Source: Commensalibacter nepenthis (GTDB lineage Bacteria > Pseudomonadota > Alphaproteobacteria > Acetobacterales > Acetobacteraceae). From it: DNA of 64,000 nt. Below are positions 1 to 8,218 of this stretch, in pieces. Position 1 is the stretch's first letter; the number at the start of each line of letters is the position of its first letter. The notes under the pieces were generated by a model that did not search any database, was not told the DNA's origin, and saw only the letters and a list, made by a program, of their open reading frames with translations. Position numbers and translations under genes: made by a program. The stretch spans positions 1,667,001-1,731,000 of the forward strand of contig NZ_JASBAN010000001.1 of NCBI RefSeq assembly GCF_029953305.1, written 5' to 3'.

Positions 1-590
1 AGTTATTGGAACAGCATCACGTTGATTTGGTGTGGTTGCCAAGGGTGGGAGATATCTATCCAAAAGATTTTGCCACCCATATTACAGTGGGTGGTCCTTC
101 TTTATTATGGGAAGGGGAAAAAAGACCAGGGCATTTCTCAGGGGTTGCAACGGTTGTTTATCGTTTTTTTTCTTTGATAAAACCGCATGTTGCTTGTTTT
201 GGGGAAAAAGATTGGCAGCAATTGCAAGTGATCCGCAGAATGGTCGAAGATTTAAATATTCCTGTTTCTATTTTTGGCGTGCCTATTGTTAGGGAAACAG
301 ATGGGCTTGCAAAATCATCTCGGAATCGTTTTTTATCACAAGAAGACCATCAAAAATCAGCTTTATTATATAAAGTGTTAAAGGAAAGCCACCAAAGATT
401 ATTGAGCGGTGATAGTGTTACAGAAGTTCTAAAAGACGCTGTGCAACAATTATCGGACAATGGATTTGAAGTCGATTATTTTAACGCTGTGGATGGTCAG
501 ACTTTGTGTAAAATCTCAGAGTGGCAACAAAATGCACGTTTGATTACAGCAGCCAAGTTAGGATCCGTTCGCCTATTGGATAACATATAA
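1..590 (+). CDS. panC: Pantoate--beta-alanine ligase, C-terminal part (cut by window start)
   Basis: PanC condenses pantoate with beta-alanine using ATP, the last step of pantothenate synthesis, in the cytoplasm. About 195 residues are visible and the reading frame is open to the first base, so the start and the N-terminal HxGH nucleotide-binding part lie upstream of the window. The visible part has the family's FGEKDWQQL segment, the KSSRNRFLS motif that binds ATP and the reaction intermediate, and the variable C-terminal domain. The full-length family is about 280 residues, so roughly two thirds is present. The first internal TTG or ATG codons should not be taken as starts. A hairpin shared with the converging dksA follows directly. 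The identification is secure. Confidence 0.95.
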   Translation, partial: LLEQHHVDLVWLPRVGDIYPKDFATHITVGGPSLLWEGEKRPGHFSGVATVVYRFFSLIKPHVACFGEKDWQQLQVIRRMVEDLNIPVSIFGVPIVRETDGLAKSSRNRFLSQEDHQKSALLYKVLKESHQRLLSGDSVTEVLKDAVQQLSDNGFEVDYFNAVDGQTLCKISEWQQNARLITAAKLGSVRLLDNI

Positions 591-596
591 GACAAT

Positions 597-626
597 AAAA
601 AAACCTTGTTTCGTATAACAAGGTTT
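597..626 (-). terminator. Intrinsic terminator between panC and dksA
   Basis: A perfect 10-bp stem (601-610 with 617-626, loop of six) stands between two converging genes. Read on the minus strand it is followed by a run of seven T, so it fits best as the dksA terminator. On the plus strand the T run is only three long, but the hairpin may also stop panC transcripts. Confidence 0.8.
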
Positions 627-647
627 CAACAGCCATCTGGATTAAAA

Positions 648-1079
648 TTATTCTACAGGAAGGTCGTCCCGATAGATTTTCTCTTTTCTCTCGTGCATTT
701 CTTGTGCTTCGATGGATAAGGTTGCAACGGGACGTGCTTCCAAACGTTTCAAACTGATTGGTTCGCCAGTGACTTCACAATAACCGTAAGTGCCATCGTC
801 AATTTTTCTGAGTGCATGTTCAATTTTCGAGAGGAGTTTCCTTGCGCGATCATGCGTTCTTAGTTCCAATGCACGATCTGTTTCAGAGCTGGCTCGATCA
901 TTTAAATCAATATCAGCAGGGCGGTCTTGAGAGAGATGGTTTAATGCTTCGTTTGAATCGTTTAAAATCGAAGCGCGCCACGCTTCTAATTTTGCCTTAA
1001 AGTATGCGAGTTGACGAGGATTCATGAACTCTTCGTCATCAGAGGGTTTGTAGTCATTTTTAAATGAAATCGTATTCAT
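648..1079 (-). CDS. dksA: RNA polymerase-binding transcription factor DksA
   Basis: DksA binds in the secondary channel of RNA polymerase and works with ppGpp to reset transcription during the stringent response. The 143-residue protein has the long N-terminal coiled coil (about 22-95) with the acidic tip D-x-x-D-R-A (about 58-62) that reaches the active site, then the C-terminal globular part. Of the four zinc-finger cysteines of E. coli DksA only Cys101 is left; the positions matching the other three read Thr104, Ser122 and Ala125. The remainder, with the L-E-A-R-P and S-I-E-A-Q-E patterns, is typical of alphaproteobacterial DksA, so the loss is lineage-typical and not damage. It is a single gene with its own terminator, transcribed toward panC. 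Confidence 0.93.
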   Translation of the reverse strand: MNTISFKNDYKPSDDEEFMNPRQLAYFKAKLEAWRASILNDSNEALNHLSQDRPADIDLNDRASSETDRALELRTHDRARKLLSKIEHALRKIDDGTYGYCEVTGEPISLKRLEARPVATLSIEAQEMHERKEKIYRDDLPVE

Positions 1080-1314
1080 ATATTAAGTACCTACGTTGTG
1101 CATATAGTGAAAATTGATAGATATAGAAGATTACCCTTACTCTTTGTTTTTTAAGGGTTATAATATCAACAGCATCTTACGCCAAGAAAAAAATGTAATT
1201 TTAATGAAAAAAACTTAATCTACGAAATATATAAGGCAAATATGCCTGTTATATTAGATTTTATTATAATTATTTTAAGTATTTATTTATTCTATATTAA
1301 AACGACTGGAGCAT

Positions 1315-2259
1315 TTAAATAAATCCCATTTTATTTAAGAACGCTCTACTGGCTTTGACATCTTGTAAACTGCCATCCGCATGACGGGGATCCCTTTCTT
1401 GCTCAATAGTAATAAATCCTTCATATTTTATTTGTTTCAAAGTTGTGTAAATAGATGGGTAATCCAATATGCCCTTGCCAATAGGACACATGACCCCTTT
1501 GGCACATGCGTCAAAAAAGCGGATTTTTTCTTGCATAACGTCGTTAAAGACAGATATATTAATATCTTTGAAATGGATATAATCAATACGATCTTGATAA
1601 TGTAAAAGCGTTTTGACGGGATCCATACCCGCATAATAGGTGTGACCTGTATCAATACATAATCCAGCGATTTGAGAATCAATATCTTGGACAATTTGTT
1701 CGATTTCGTCTGAAAATTCGATATATCCGCCCGCATGTGGGTGGATAACGGTACGAATGCCATAAATATCAAACGCATGTTTTGCGATTAAAGTGATTGT
1801 TTCTGTCATTTCTTTCCACTCATCTGGGGATAACCGTGGGGCACGATCACTATGCCCTGCGGCGTAATCGCGAACATCATGCCCCCAATCCATAATTGTT
1901 AAATAAGGGGTAGGGTAATGTTGATTCGAGTACCGATTCGGTTGAGGAAGTTGTGATAATAAGTGACAAATATTATCGGTTTGGAATAATAATGACTGAC
2001 GGTTTGATACGGACACAAGATCGCTAAAAATAGTTCCTGCGATAATAAACAAATCATATTGATTAAGCACATTAGAGATAAGGGGGACATCCAAAGGTAA
2101 ATAACCGTATGGTCCCAACTCTAGCCCTTTATACCCTGCCAAAGAAGCCTCTTTTAATACCCGTAACCACGGTGGTAAATAGGGATTTTTGGGATCATCG
2201 ACCCCCCAACAACATGGTGCCGTTGTAATAGATATATTGAGAGGCTCAACTATTGTCAT
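1315..2259 (-). CDS. Sugar phosphate isomerase/epimerase family protein (IolE-like TIM barrel)
   Basis: This is a TIM-barrel protein of the xylose isomerase-like (AP endonuclease 2) superfamily, whose members isomerise or dehydrate sugars and inositol derivatives. The reading frame is open up to 2454, but the first 65 codons encode a hydrophobic, low-complexity stretch unlike the family. The ATG at 2259 gives a 314-residue protein starting just before the first barrel strand (ITTAPCCWGV). Expected metal-site patterns are visible: HPHAGGYIE in the middle, C-I-D-T-G-H-T-Y-Y-A-G-M-D after it, then Y-I-H-F-K-D, and near the end F-I-T-I-E-Q-E-R-D. The gene stands alone between dksA and speD, so context does not reveal the substrate. 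A role in inositol or ketose metabolism is possible but unproven. No strong ribosome-binding site precedes the chosen start. Confidence 0.75.
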   Translation of the reverse strand: MTIVEPLNISITTAPCCWGVDDPKNPYLPPWLRVLKEASLAGYKGLELGPYGYLPLDVPLISNVLNQYDLFIIAGTIFSDLVSVSNRQSLLFQTDNICHLLSQLPQPNRYSNQHYPTPYLTIMDWGHDVRDYAAGHSDRAPRLSPDEWKEMTETITLIAKHAFDIYGIRTVIHPHAGGYIEFSDEIEQIVQDIDSQIAGLCIDTGHTYYAGMDPVKTLLHYQDRIDYIHFKDINISVFNDVMQEKIRFFDACAKGVMCPIGKGILDYPSIYTTLKQIKYEGFITIEQERDPRHADGSLQDVKASRAFLNKMGFI

Positions 2260-2567
2260 TATTTTATATCTCTGAGCAAGGTTGATATTATAGCCAAGAT
2301 AATGATATATAAGATGAATGACAAAACACAGCTTTGTTACAAAATAGGAATTATAGACACATTGTCTGGAAAATAGTATTATTTTTGTAAAAAATGTATT
2401 TATAATAAAAAAAGACTTGTGATTCATAAGATAAAGGATCATATAGTAACCCAATTATGACGTCAGTCATTTGTTTCATGGAATATAGAGTGATTAAAAT
2501 TATTTTAGCCTTGGTTAAAGTAAGTAAGAGTTAATTTTAGTCATAGGAAATATATTCTACTTTTTCG

Positions 2568-2630
2568 AATTCGTTTGGCCCAAGGGGGCGTAATGCCCAA
2601 CAGGCTATCTACTGGTTTAGGGGTACGTTG
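2568..2630 (+). promoter_or_regulatory. GC-rich leader upstream of speD (possible structured RNA)
   Basis: The last 60 bases before the speD ATG are much richer in G and C than the AT-rich DNA upstream. They contain a small hairpin with GGGC (2586-2589) and GCCC (2595-2598) around a five-base loop, flanked by further G and C runs that could pair in alternative ways. A role in controlling polyamine or SAM-dependent expression is an inference. It does not match a known SAM riboswitch consensus that I can recall. The rest of 2260-2567 is AT-rich and shows no gene. Confidence 0.35.
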
Positions 2631-3095
2631 ATGAACGCACTTGCTCAACTGGGGATGGTCTCGGAAGTTCCGAGAAGTAACCAGGTTTCGGGTGATCTTG
2701 CATATAATATGGAAGATCGCAAAGATTATTTTATTGTTAGAGACGGTATGCGTTTTGCGGGGACACATTTGCTTGTGGATCTGTGGGATGCGACGAATCT
2801 AGATTCTCCTGAAGAAATAGATCGCGTTTTGCGCGAGGCAGCAATTGTTGCGGGTGCAACAATTTTGCATAGCCATTTCCATCATTTCTCTCCGAATGGT
2901 GGTGTGTCAGGGGTTGTTGTGTTGGCAGAAAGCCATATTTCAATTCATACATGGCCTGAACGTAATTTTGCGGCTTTGGATATTTTTATGTGTGGTTCAT
3001 GCGATCCATATACATCTATTCCTGTATTGCAACGTTTCTTTAAGCCAGAACGCATCGTTCTGGATGAACAAAGACGTGGAAAAGAGAATCTCTAG
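2631..3095 (+). CDS. speD: S-adenosylmethionine decarboxylase proenzyme
   Basis: SpeD decarboxylates S-adenosylmethionine to give the aminopropyl donor for spermidine synthesis. It is a pyruvoyl enzyme made by self-cleavage. From the ATG at 2631 the protein has 154 residues; a TTG lies one codon earlier, but the ATG is the better start. The self-cleavage motif L-A-E-S-H-I-S-I-H-T-W-P-E is intact: cleavage before Ser101 creates the pyruvoyl group, and His106 and Cys121 match the processing and proton-donor residues of the Thermotoga/Bacillus-type prokaryotic enzyme. Those two-chain enzymes run about 120-130 residues, and the excess here is an N-terminal extension of about 30. speE follows on the same strand, after a terminator-like hairpin. 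The identification is secure. Confidence 0.96.
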   Translation: MNALAQLGMVSEVPRSNQVSGDLAYNMEDRKDYFIVRDGMRFAGTHLLVDLWDATNLDSPEEIDRVLREAAIVAGATILHSHFHHFSPNGGVSGVVVLAESHISIHTWPERNFAALDIFMCGSCDPYTSIPVLQRFFKPERIVLDEQRRGKENL

Positions 3096-3131
3096 GCCAG
3101 ATAATTGATCGGCGAGAGTTACAGATCAATG

Positions 3132-3163
3132 AAAGCTGGGCAACGATATTGTCCAGCTTTTTT
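3132..3163 (+). terminator. Intrinsic terminator or attenuator between speD and speE
   Basis: A 12-bp stem with one G-U pair (3132-3143 with 3149-3160) is closed by a five-base loop and overlaps a run of six T (3158-3163). It sits 36 bases after the speD stop and about 30 bases before the speE ATG. It could end speD transcripts or reduce read-through into speE. Confidence 0.8.
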
Positions 3164-3193
3164 GTATTTGAAGATAGTGAAAAGGACAACTCA

Positions 3194-4054
3194 ATGTCTA
3201 AACAATGGATAGATGAAACACTTTATGATGAATGGAAGCAAAGCTTTCGTGTTGATAAAGAATTAGCCCATAAAAAATCTGAATTCCAAGATATTCGTAT
3301 CATTGAAAATGATTTTTATGGACGCGTATTGTTGCTTGATGGTGCAACGCAAATTACCGAAAAAGATGAATTTGTTTATCAAGAAATGTTGGCACATGTT
3401 CCTTTGTTTGTGCATGGTCATGCCAAACGCGTGCTGATTATTGGTGCTGGGGATGGGGGTGTTTTGCGTCGGGTTTTACAACATCCTGATATTGAAAAAG
3501 TAACGATGGTTGAAATTGATGGGGATGTTGTATCTCTATCAAAAGAATTCTTGCCCAAGATTTCTGATGGTTGTTGGGATCATCCAAAAGCCGAAGTGAT
3601 TATTGGTGATGGTATTCAATATGTTGCCGATGCCAAAGATGAAAGTTTCGACGTTATTATTGTAGATAGCACTGACCCAATTGGTGTTGGGGAAGTTTTA
3701 TTTACAGATGCATTTTATCGTGATTGTGCGCGTATTTTGACAAGCCAAGGATTGATCGTAAATCAATGCGGTGTTCCCTTTATGCAAGCCGATGAGTTGC
3801 GTGAAACCAGCTTACGTCGGGCGAAGTTTTTTTCCTATGTGTCTGCGTATGTTGCGGCAGTTCCAACTTATGTTGGTGGCTTTATGACTCTTGGCATTGC
3901 GGGTAAAGGGGAAAACCTTACACGTCAATCGGTTGATGTGATTACTGAACGTGCGCAAAAAGCGAATATTTTAGGCAAGACAAGATATTGGTCACCAGAG
4001 GTTCATACTGCCTCTTTTTGTCTGCCTCCATATATTCAAGAGCAACTCCCCTAA
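3194..4054 (+). CDS. speE: Spermidine synthase (polyamine aminopropyltransferase)
   Basis: SpeE transfers the aminopropyl group of decarboxylated SAM to putrescine to give spermidine. The frame is open from 3149, but the ATG at 3194 has a good Shine-Dalgarno sequence (AAAGGAC about seven bases upstream) and gives the family's usual N-terminus with an E-T-L-Y-D-E-W pattern. The 286-residue protein has the N-terminal beta domain and a Rossmann-type methyltransferase fold with G-A-G-D-G-G (84-89), the V-E-I-D nucleotide acid (106-109), and the catalytic D-S-T-D-P (158-162). It lies directly after speD, so the two make a spermidine pathway. A separate terminator follows at 4064. Confidence 0.96.
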   Translation: MSKQWIDETLYDEWKQSFRVDKELAHKKSEFQDIRIIENDFYGRVLLLDGATQITEKDEFVYQEMLAHVPLFVHGHAKRVLIIGAGDGGVLRRVLQHPDIEKVTMVEIDGDVVSLSKEFLPKISDGCWDHPKAEVIIGDGIQYVADAKDESFDVIIVDSTDPIGVGEVLFTDAFYRDCARILTSQGLIVNQCGVPFMQADELRETSLRRAKFFSYVSAYVAAVPTYVGGFMTLGIAGKGENLTRQSVDVITERAQKANILGKTRYWSPEVHTASFCLPPYIQEQLP

Positions 4055-4063
4055 GTTATTATA

Positions 4064-4104
4064 AAAGAATATTAGAATACATTAAAGATTTCTAATATTC
4101 TTTT
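4064..4104 (+). terminator. Intrinsic terminator after speE
   Basis: A perfect 15-bp stem (4064-4078 with 4090-4104) begins ten bases after the speE stop. Its 3' arm ends in four T and its 5' arm begins with four A, so it can work in both directions. From its end to 4359 I see only AT-rich DNA and no convincing gene. Confidence 0.8.
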
Positions 4105-4359
4105 CACGGGTATATGTATTGAATTCTTTTGCTACAAACGCTCATATTTCTTGATGAAGCTATATGTGATTTAGTCATTTTTGAGTGTCACTATAATGTG
4201 TGTTATGGTGTATCTCGTTTTATTTTTTATAAAATCTTGTGGCTATCATTAATTACCCATAAATTTAAAAATATAGTATCATATCGTAATATTAGTATTA
4301 TAGGTGGGGTTTCATATTAAAATTATTGTATAGCTACTGCCTGAGAACGGGGGAAAAGA

Positions 4360-4515
4360 ATGAGTCAAGTCATAACCTTGCTGACTGTTTGTATCATTAT
4401 TTTGGTAATGGTAGCAATTTTTTATTCATTGTGGGATATTCTAATGGGGCGTTGGTCGGAAAAGAAACGTATTCAAAGGCAGCTTCAGGATCAAGATGAA
4501 TTTGATAATAGTTAA
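4360..4515 (+). CDS. Small single-pass membrane protein
   Basis: A 51-codon reading frame starts with ATG at 4360 behind a run of G and A that can act as a ribosome-binding site (GGGGGAAAA). It encodes a hydrophobic segment of about 20 residues (roughly 4-24, rich in V, I and L), then W-D-I-L-M-G-R-W and a charged tail with many K, R, Q, D and E. The stop codon TAA is followed at once by the ATG of the cobC-type phosphatase, so the two are probably translated as a unit. I do not recognise the family. It could be a membrane anchor or an accessory peptide for late cobalamin assembly, which takes place at the membrane, but that is only inferred from position. Confidence 0.6.
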   Translation: MSQVITLLTVCIIILVMVAIFYSLWDILMGRWSEKKRIQRQLQDQDEFDNS

Positions 4516-5085
4516 ATGATCCAAACAATGACAAACAAAGAAAATATTGTTAAACGAGGTAAGTTTCAAATTGGTTTAATGCGACATCCTCCTGTGGATG
4601 TGCCTGTTGGGTTGTGTTATGGGCATACCGATGTTGCTTTGAAAGAGGCGTGGGAACAATTTGCGGTTTTGCCTACGGATTTTCAAAATGTGACAATATA
4701 TACTTCTCCAGCAACGCGCTGTTTAAAATTGGCTCAAAGCATTGCTGAACGATATCGGCTTTCTTATCAAATAGAGGATCGTTTGTTAGAGTTCCATTTT
4801 GGCGATTGGGAAGGTAAGTTATGGGATGATTTGCCTAAATCCTTGATTGATGAATGGGCAAAAGACCCTTGGGGATGGAACGTGCCAGGGGGAGAGAATG
4901 GTCAGGAACTATTCGATCGTGTTTCTGAAGTTTGGCAAGAAATTCACAAAAAACAAGAAAATGCGTTAATTGTATCGCACGCAGGGCCTCTTCGCTTATT
5001 ACGTCAAGTAGCAATGGATATAAAGCCCATAGAGTTGTTAGGAGACTTACCTGATTTTGGAAAGCTGGAGACTTTTGATTTTTAG
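4516..5085 (+). CDS. cobC: Histidine phosphatase family protein, probable alpha-ribazole phosphatase
   Basis: This is a histidine (phosphoglycerate mutase-like) phosphatase of 189 residues. In the cobalamin pathway CobC removes the 5'-phosphate from alpha-ribazole phosphate or adenosylcobalamin phosphate. The nucleophile is His24 in L-M-R-H-P-P, where the usual R-H-G-E is altered; Arg68 (S-P-A-T-R-C), Glu92 (L-L-E-F-H-F-G-D-W-E-G) and His155 (V-S-H-A-G) complete the phosphate pocket. The L-E-F-x-F-G-x-W-E-G pattern is typical of CobC-like members. The gene begins right after the stop of a small membrane protein and converges with cobS, one base past its end. That placement is the main reason for the CobC assignment over a general phosphatase. 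Confidence 0.82.
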   Translation: MIQTMTNKENIVKRGKFQIGLMRHPPVDVPVGLCYGHTDVALKEAWEQFAVLPTDFQNVTIYTSPATRCLKLAQSIAERYRLSYQIEDRLLEFHFGDWEGKLWDDLPKSLIDEWAKDPWGWNVPGGENGQELFDRVSEVWQEIHKKQENALIVSHAGPLRLLRQVAMDIKPIELLGDLPDFGKLETFDF

Positions 5086-5086
5086 A

Positions 5087-5866
5087 TTAAAATAAAGCAA
5101 TAAAGATCGTGCTGAATACTAGAATTCCAGTTGCTACAAAAACTTGTATAGCGCCTAAAATATCGCCTGTATATCCTTGAATATGACGATATGATAATAA
5201 ACTTATTCCGATTGTAATGATAATTGCTAGTAGAATATAGGCTATTGCACAAATTGGTGGAGCTAATAAAAAAGTAACAATCAATGTGACTAGAGTAGCA
5301 ATGATTGTTGAGGGGAGTGCCGTGTTTTTTAATGTGCTGGCCAACCCATCATCTCTTGCTGGTTGACTTATATAAATAGGTAATAAGATGCTCATCCTTG
5401 ATAGAATAGCAGTGATGATTAAAATAGGAATGGCTTTATAAGAATACTGAACGAGGAAAGCGAGGCTGCTGGCTTGTAATCCCAATATAATCAAGAGTGT
5501 TAAAACACCATATGTCCCTAAACGACTATCTCGCATGATGGATAGCTTGTGTTTTTTATCTTTGCCTCCACCAAATCCATCTGCCATATCTGCCAGCCCA
5601 TCTTCATGTAAACCTCCAGTTAATAATAACTGAAACCCAATGGTTAAAAATGCGATAATCCAAGAAGATGGAAAATAATAAGATGTGGTGAAAAAGAAAA
5701 TGCCGTTCATAGAACCTAAAATGAGGGATACCAATGGCCATGTCCAAATGGCACGACCAAAGGAGAATGGAAAATCAGAGCGATAAAGCCATTGAACGGG
5801 CAATCTGGAAAAGAATGAAAGCCCGCAATAGAGATCAGCATGAATTTTCCTGTAAATTAAGCTCAT
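5087..5866 (-). CDS. cobS: Adenosylcobinamide-GDP ribazoletransferase (cobalamin synthase)
   Basis: CobS joins adenosylcobinamide-GDP with alpha-ribazole (or its phosphate) in the inner membrane, the last assembly step of the cobalamin nucleotide loop. The 259-residue protein is an integral membrane protein with several hydrophobic segments. It has the conserved acidic metal-binding motif H-E-D-G-L-A-D-M-A-D-G-F-G-G-G (87-101), followed by K-x-x-x-M-R-D-S-R-L-G-T-Y-G. Its ATG overlaps the cobT stop (ATGA), so translation is probably coupled. It is the last gene of the cobB-cobT-cobS operon on the minus strand and ends one base from the converging cobC. Confidence 0.96.
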   Translation of the reverse strand: MSLIYRKIHADLYCGLSFFSRLPVQWLYRSDFPFSFGRAIWTWPLVSLILGSMNGIFFFTTSYYFPSSWIIAFLTIGFQLLLTGGLHEDGLADMADGFGGGKDKKHKLSIMRDSRLGTYGVLTLLIILGLQASSLAFLVQYSYKAIPILIITAILSRMSILLPIYISQPARDDGLASTLKNTALPSTIIATLVTLIVTFLLAPPICAIAYILLAIIITIGISLLSYRHIQGYTGDILGAIQVFVATGILVFSTIFIALF

Positions 5867-6882
5867 GACTGTGGAGGGGGAAGCCCTGCATCTTGATAGC
5901 TATTCATCCCTGTATAGCAAGCTAAAGCCCCTTTAAGTAAAGGCACAACGGTTGCAGCACCTGTCCCTTCGCCTAAACGCATGTTAAAAGCAATCAAAGG
6001 ATACAACCCTAAATTACCAGCAAGGAGTAAATGTCCTTTTTCAGCAGAAAGATGGCTGATTTTAGTATGGTCTAGTCCTGTCGGATTTAATTTTTGCAAA
6101 GCAGCAATGGCAGCAGTGCACACAAAGCCATCTAATAACACAGGAATATTTAGATGACGCGCGGCAAGGGTTGCGCCTAATATAGCGGCTTCTTCGTATC
6201 CACCTAAGAGCCTGCAAATTTCTAAAGGATCAGTCAGTGCAGCTTCGTGTAAAGCTAATGCTTTGTCAACGGCTTGTTGTTTACTGGTGATATATTCTGG
6301 TGCGTTGCTGGTGCCTTTGCTGACCCATTGCGCACCATCGCCACCAAATAAAGCAGCGCTGAGGGCTGCGGCTATGGTTGTATTGCCAATTCCGACTTCG
6401 CCTAAGCAAAGTAAATTAATATTAGGGGTAACCGCATTATATCCAGCTTCAACCGCTTGTAAAAATTGTTTTTCTGTCATGGCTGGGGCTTGAGTGATAT
6501 TGGCGGTTGGCTCAAGATTATTAACTGGAATAACGCGTAACTCGGCATTGGCATTTTTGGCAAGTTGATTAATTGCAGCGCCATTTTGATTAATTTGTGC
6601 AATCATTAATTCGGTAATAGTGGAGTTATAAGGGGTAACCTTTTCTTCCGTTACGCCATGATTACCTGCAAAAATCATAATACATACACGGTCAAGGGTT
6701 GGCTCAGCTTTGCGTTGCCATGCAGCCAACCAGCCTACTAAATTCTCTAACTCTCCAAGGCTGCCAGAGGGTTTTAATAATGTGTTTTGCTTTTTATATG
6801 TAGCTTGTTCACTGGCTTCATCTTTGGAAGGGAGGTCCAAACATGCTTGTCTTAATTGTTCTAATGTTTCAAAATTTTTCAT
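5863..6882 (-). CDS. cobT: Nicotinate-nucleotide--dimethylbenzimidazole phosphoribosyltransferase
   Basis: CobT transfers phosphoribose from nicotinate mononucleotide to 5,6-dimethylbenzimidazole and so makes alpha-ribazole phosphate, the lower ligand of B12. The protein has 339 residues, close to the family's 340-360. Visible features are the substrate-binding K-P-x-G-S-L-G-x-L-E motif near the N-terminus (about 37-46), F-A-G-N-H-G-V, the G-E-V-G-I-G-N-T-T segment in the middle, and the catalytic glutamate in M-R-L-G-E-G-T-G-A-A near residue 305. It overlaps cobB upstream and cobS downstream by four bases each (ATGA), forming a tightly coupled operon. Confidence 0.96.
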   Translation of the reverse strand: MKNFETLEQLRQACLDLPSKDEASEQATYKKQNTLLKPSGSLGELENLVGWLAAWQRKAEPTLDRVCIMIFAGNHGVTEEKVTPYNSTITELMIAQINQNGAAINQLAKNANAELRVIPVNNLEPTANITQAPAMTEKQFLQAVEAGYNAVTPNINLLCLGEVGIGNTTIAAALSAALFGGDGAQWVSKGTSNAPEYITSKQQAVDKALALHEAALTDPLEICRLLGGYEEAAILGATLAARHLNIPVLLDGFVCTAAIAALQKLNPTGLDHTKISHLSAEKGHLLLAGNLGLYPLIAFNMRLGEGTGAATVVPLLKGALACYTGMNSYQDAGLPPPQS

Positions 6883-8195
6883 GGTTGTAATGCAATACTA
6901 TGGAAAAAACAGCCTGTAATTAAATTTCTACGCCCACCTTCTGTTCCTAATGGATTTCCAGTGCCGTCGGTCAACGTAGCATAGGGAAGATCATGTCCTG
7001 GGTCAATGACTGTCGCATAATGAAATTCATGCCCATGGATCACTTCTTGTTTAGGGGTGTTGAGGAATGCACGACGATAGCCCAGATGGATTTTGCGTTT
7101 TTCATAACTACAAGAATGGCTGAGCAATCCTGCCATTGGATAGGTCACACCGTCTTTATCAGTTAAAGTCTTGCCCATCACCATATATCCTCCACACTCC
7201 CCATGCACAGGATGGGTCAGAGCAAAGGATTGTAACCCTTTGATAAAGAGATCGGCATTCGCCAGTTGTTCAGCATAGAGCTCTGGATAGCCACCAGGAA
7301 GCCAACAAGAATCACACTGTTTAGGAGGGGCCTCATTATTCATAGGAGAGAAAAAGTGAATGCTGGCCCCTTGGTCTTGCCATCCTTTGAGAATATGGGG
7401 ATAGATAAAGCTGAAAGAAATATCTCTTGCAATCGCGATCCGTTGGCTTGGTGGGGGCAGGGCAATATAGGATGAAGGCGCGGGCATAGAAAGCGTTGTA
7501 TCCAGCTCTAGGATCGCATCAATATCAATATGTTTCTCTGCAATATCTGCTAAATGATTTAAATGAAGCTCAAGATTTTGATGTTCTTCAGCTTGGATTA
7601 ACCCCAAATGCCGTGCAGGTAAATGGAGTGTTGGATCACGAGGGATCGAACCAAGAACGGGGATATGAATCCGTTTAAAAGCAGCCTCGGTGCTGGCGTG
7701 ATGTCTGGGGGAGGCAACATTATTGAGAATAACGCCTTTGACTTGAATATTGGGATTGATAGTGGCAAAACCATAGGCAATCGCAGCCGCAGATTGTGCT
7801 TGCCCAGAAATATCCATTACTAAAATAACAGGGAGTTGATAGCGTTCTGCAAGGTCAGCCCCGCATCCTCTGTGACCGTCTTTGGTTTCAATACCATCAA
7901 AAAATCCCATAGAGGACTCGATAATCGTAAGGTCAGAGCCTTGTAATGTGGTGGCTAATAAATTATCCAATAAAGGAACAGGCATTGCCCAGCTATCAAG
8001 GTTAAAAGAAATTGCGTTGGTGGCAACCCTGTGAAAAGCAGGATCAATATAATCAGGTCCAGATTTTGCAGCACGGACGTTGATGTTTCTGCGTTTTAAT
8101 GCAGTCAGTAATCCCAAGGTAATTGTGGTTTTTCCACTGGCAGATTTTGGGGCAGCGATAATGAACCCCTTTGCGTTTTGCTCAGAATGCGTCAT
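6879..8195 (-). CDS. cobB: Cobyrinate a,c-diamide synthase
   Basis: CobB/CbiA uses ATP and glutamine to amidate the a- and c-side chains of (hydrogeno)cobyrinic acid. The frame is open to 8273, but the ATG at 8195 gives a 438-residue protein that starts close to the P-loop, as the family does. The N-terminal ATPase domain has A-P-K-S-A-S-G-K-T-T; the C-terminal class I glutaminase-like domain has the W-L-P-G-G-Y-P-E-L segment and the nucleophile cysteine in H-G-E-C-G-G-Y-M-V-M-G. It is the first gene of the cobB-cobT-cobS operon. The divergent cbiD begins only 23 bases away, so the promoters of the two genes must overlap each other or lie inside coding sequence. Confidence 0.94.
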   Translation of the reverse strand: MTHSEQNAKGFIIAAPKSASGKTTITLGLLTALKRRNINVRAAKSGPDYIDPAFHRVATNAISFNLDSWAMPVPLLDNLLATTLQGSDLTIIESSMGFFDGIETKDGHRGCGADLAERYQLPVILVMDISGQAQSAAAIAYGFATINPNIQVKGVILNNVASPRHHASTEAAFKRIHIPVLGSIPRDPTLHLPARHLGLIQAEEHQNLELHLNHLADIAEKHIDIDAILELDTTLSMPAPSSYIALPPPSQRIAIARDISFSFIYPHILKGWQDQGASIHFFSPMNNEAPPKQCDSCWLPGGYPELYAEQLANADLFIKGLQSFALTHPVHGECGGYMVMGKTLTDKDGVTYPMAGLLSHSCSYEKRKIHLGYRRAFLNTPKQEVIHGHEFHYATVIDPGHDLPYATLTDGTGNPLGTEGGRRNLITGCFFHSIALQP

Positions 8196-8218
8196 AGTTT
8201 GCTTTGAAGGGAATATGA

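Noticed and set aside
2260-2454. Upstream extension of the isomerase gene to 2454
   Set aside because: The added 65 residues are hydrophobic and of low complexity without family match; the ATG at 2259 gives the normal N-terminus.
4129-4320. A 63-codon open frame after speE
   Set aside because: No ribosome-binding site, unusual composition and no resemblance to any family; probably chance in AT-rich DNA.
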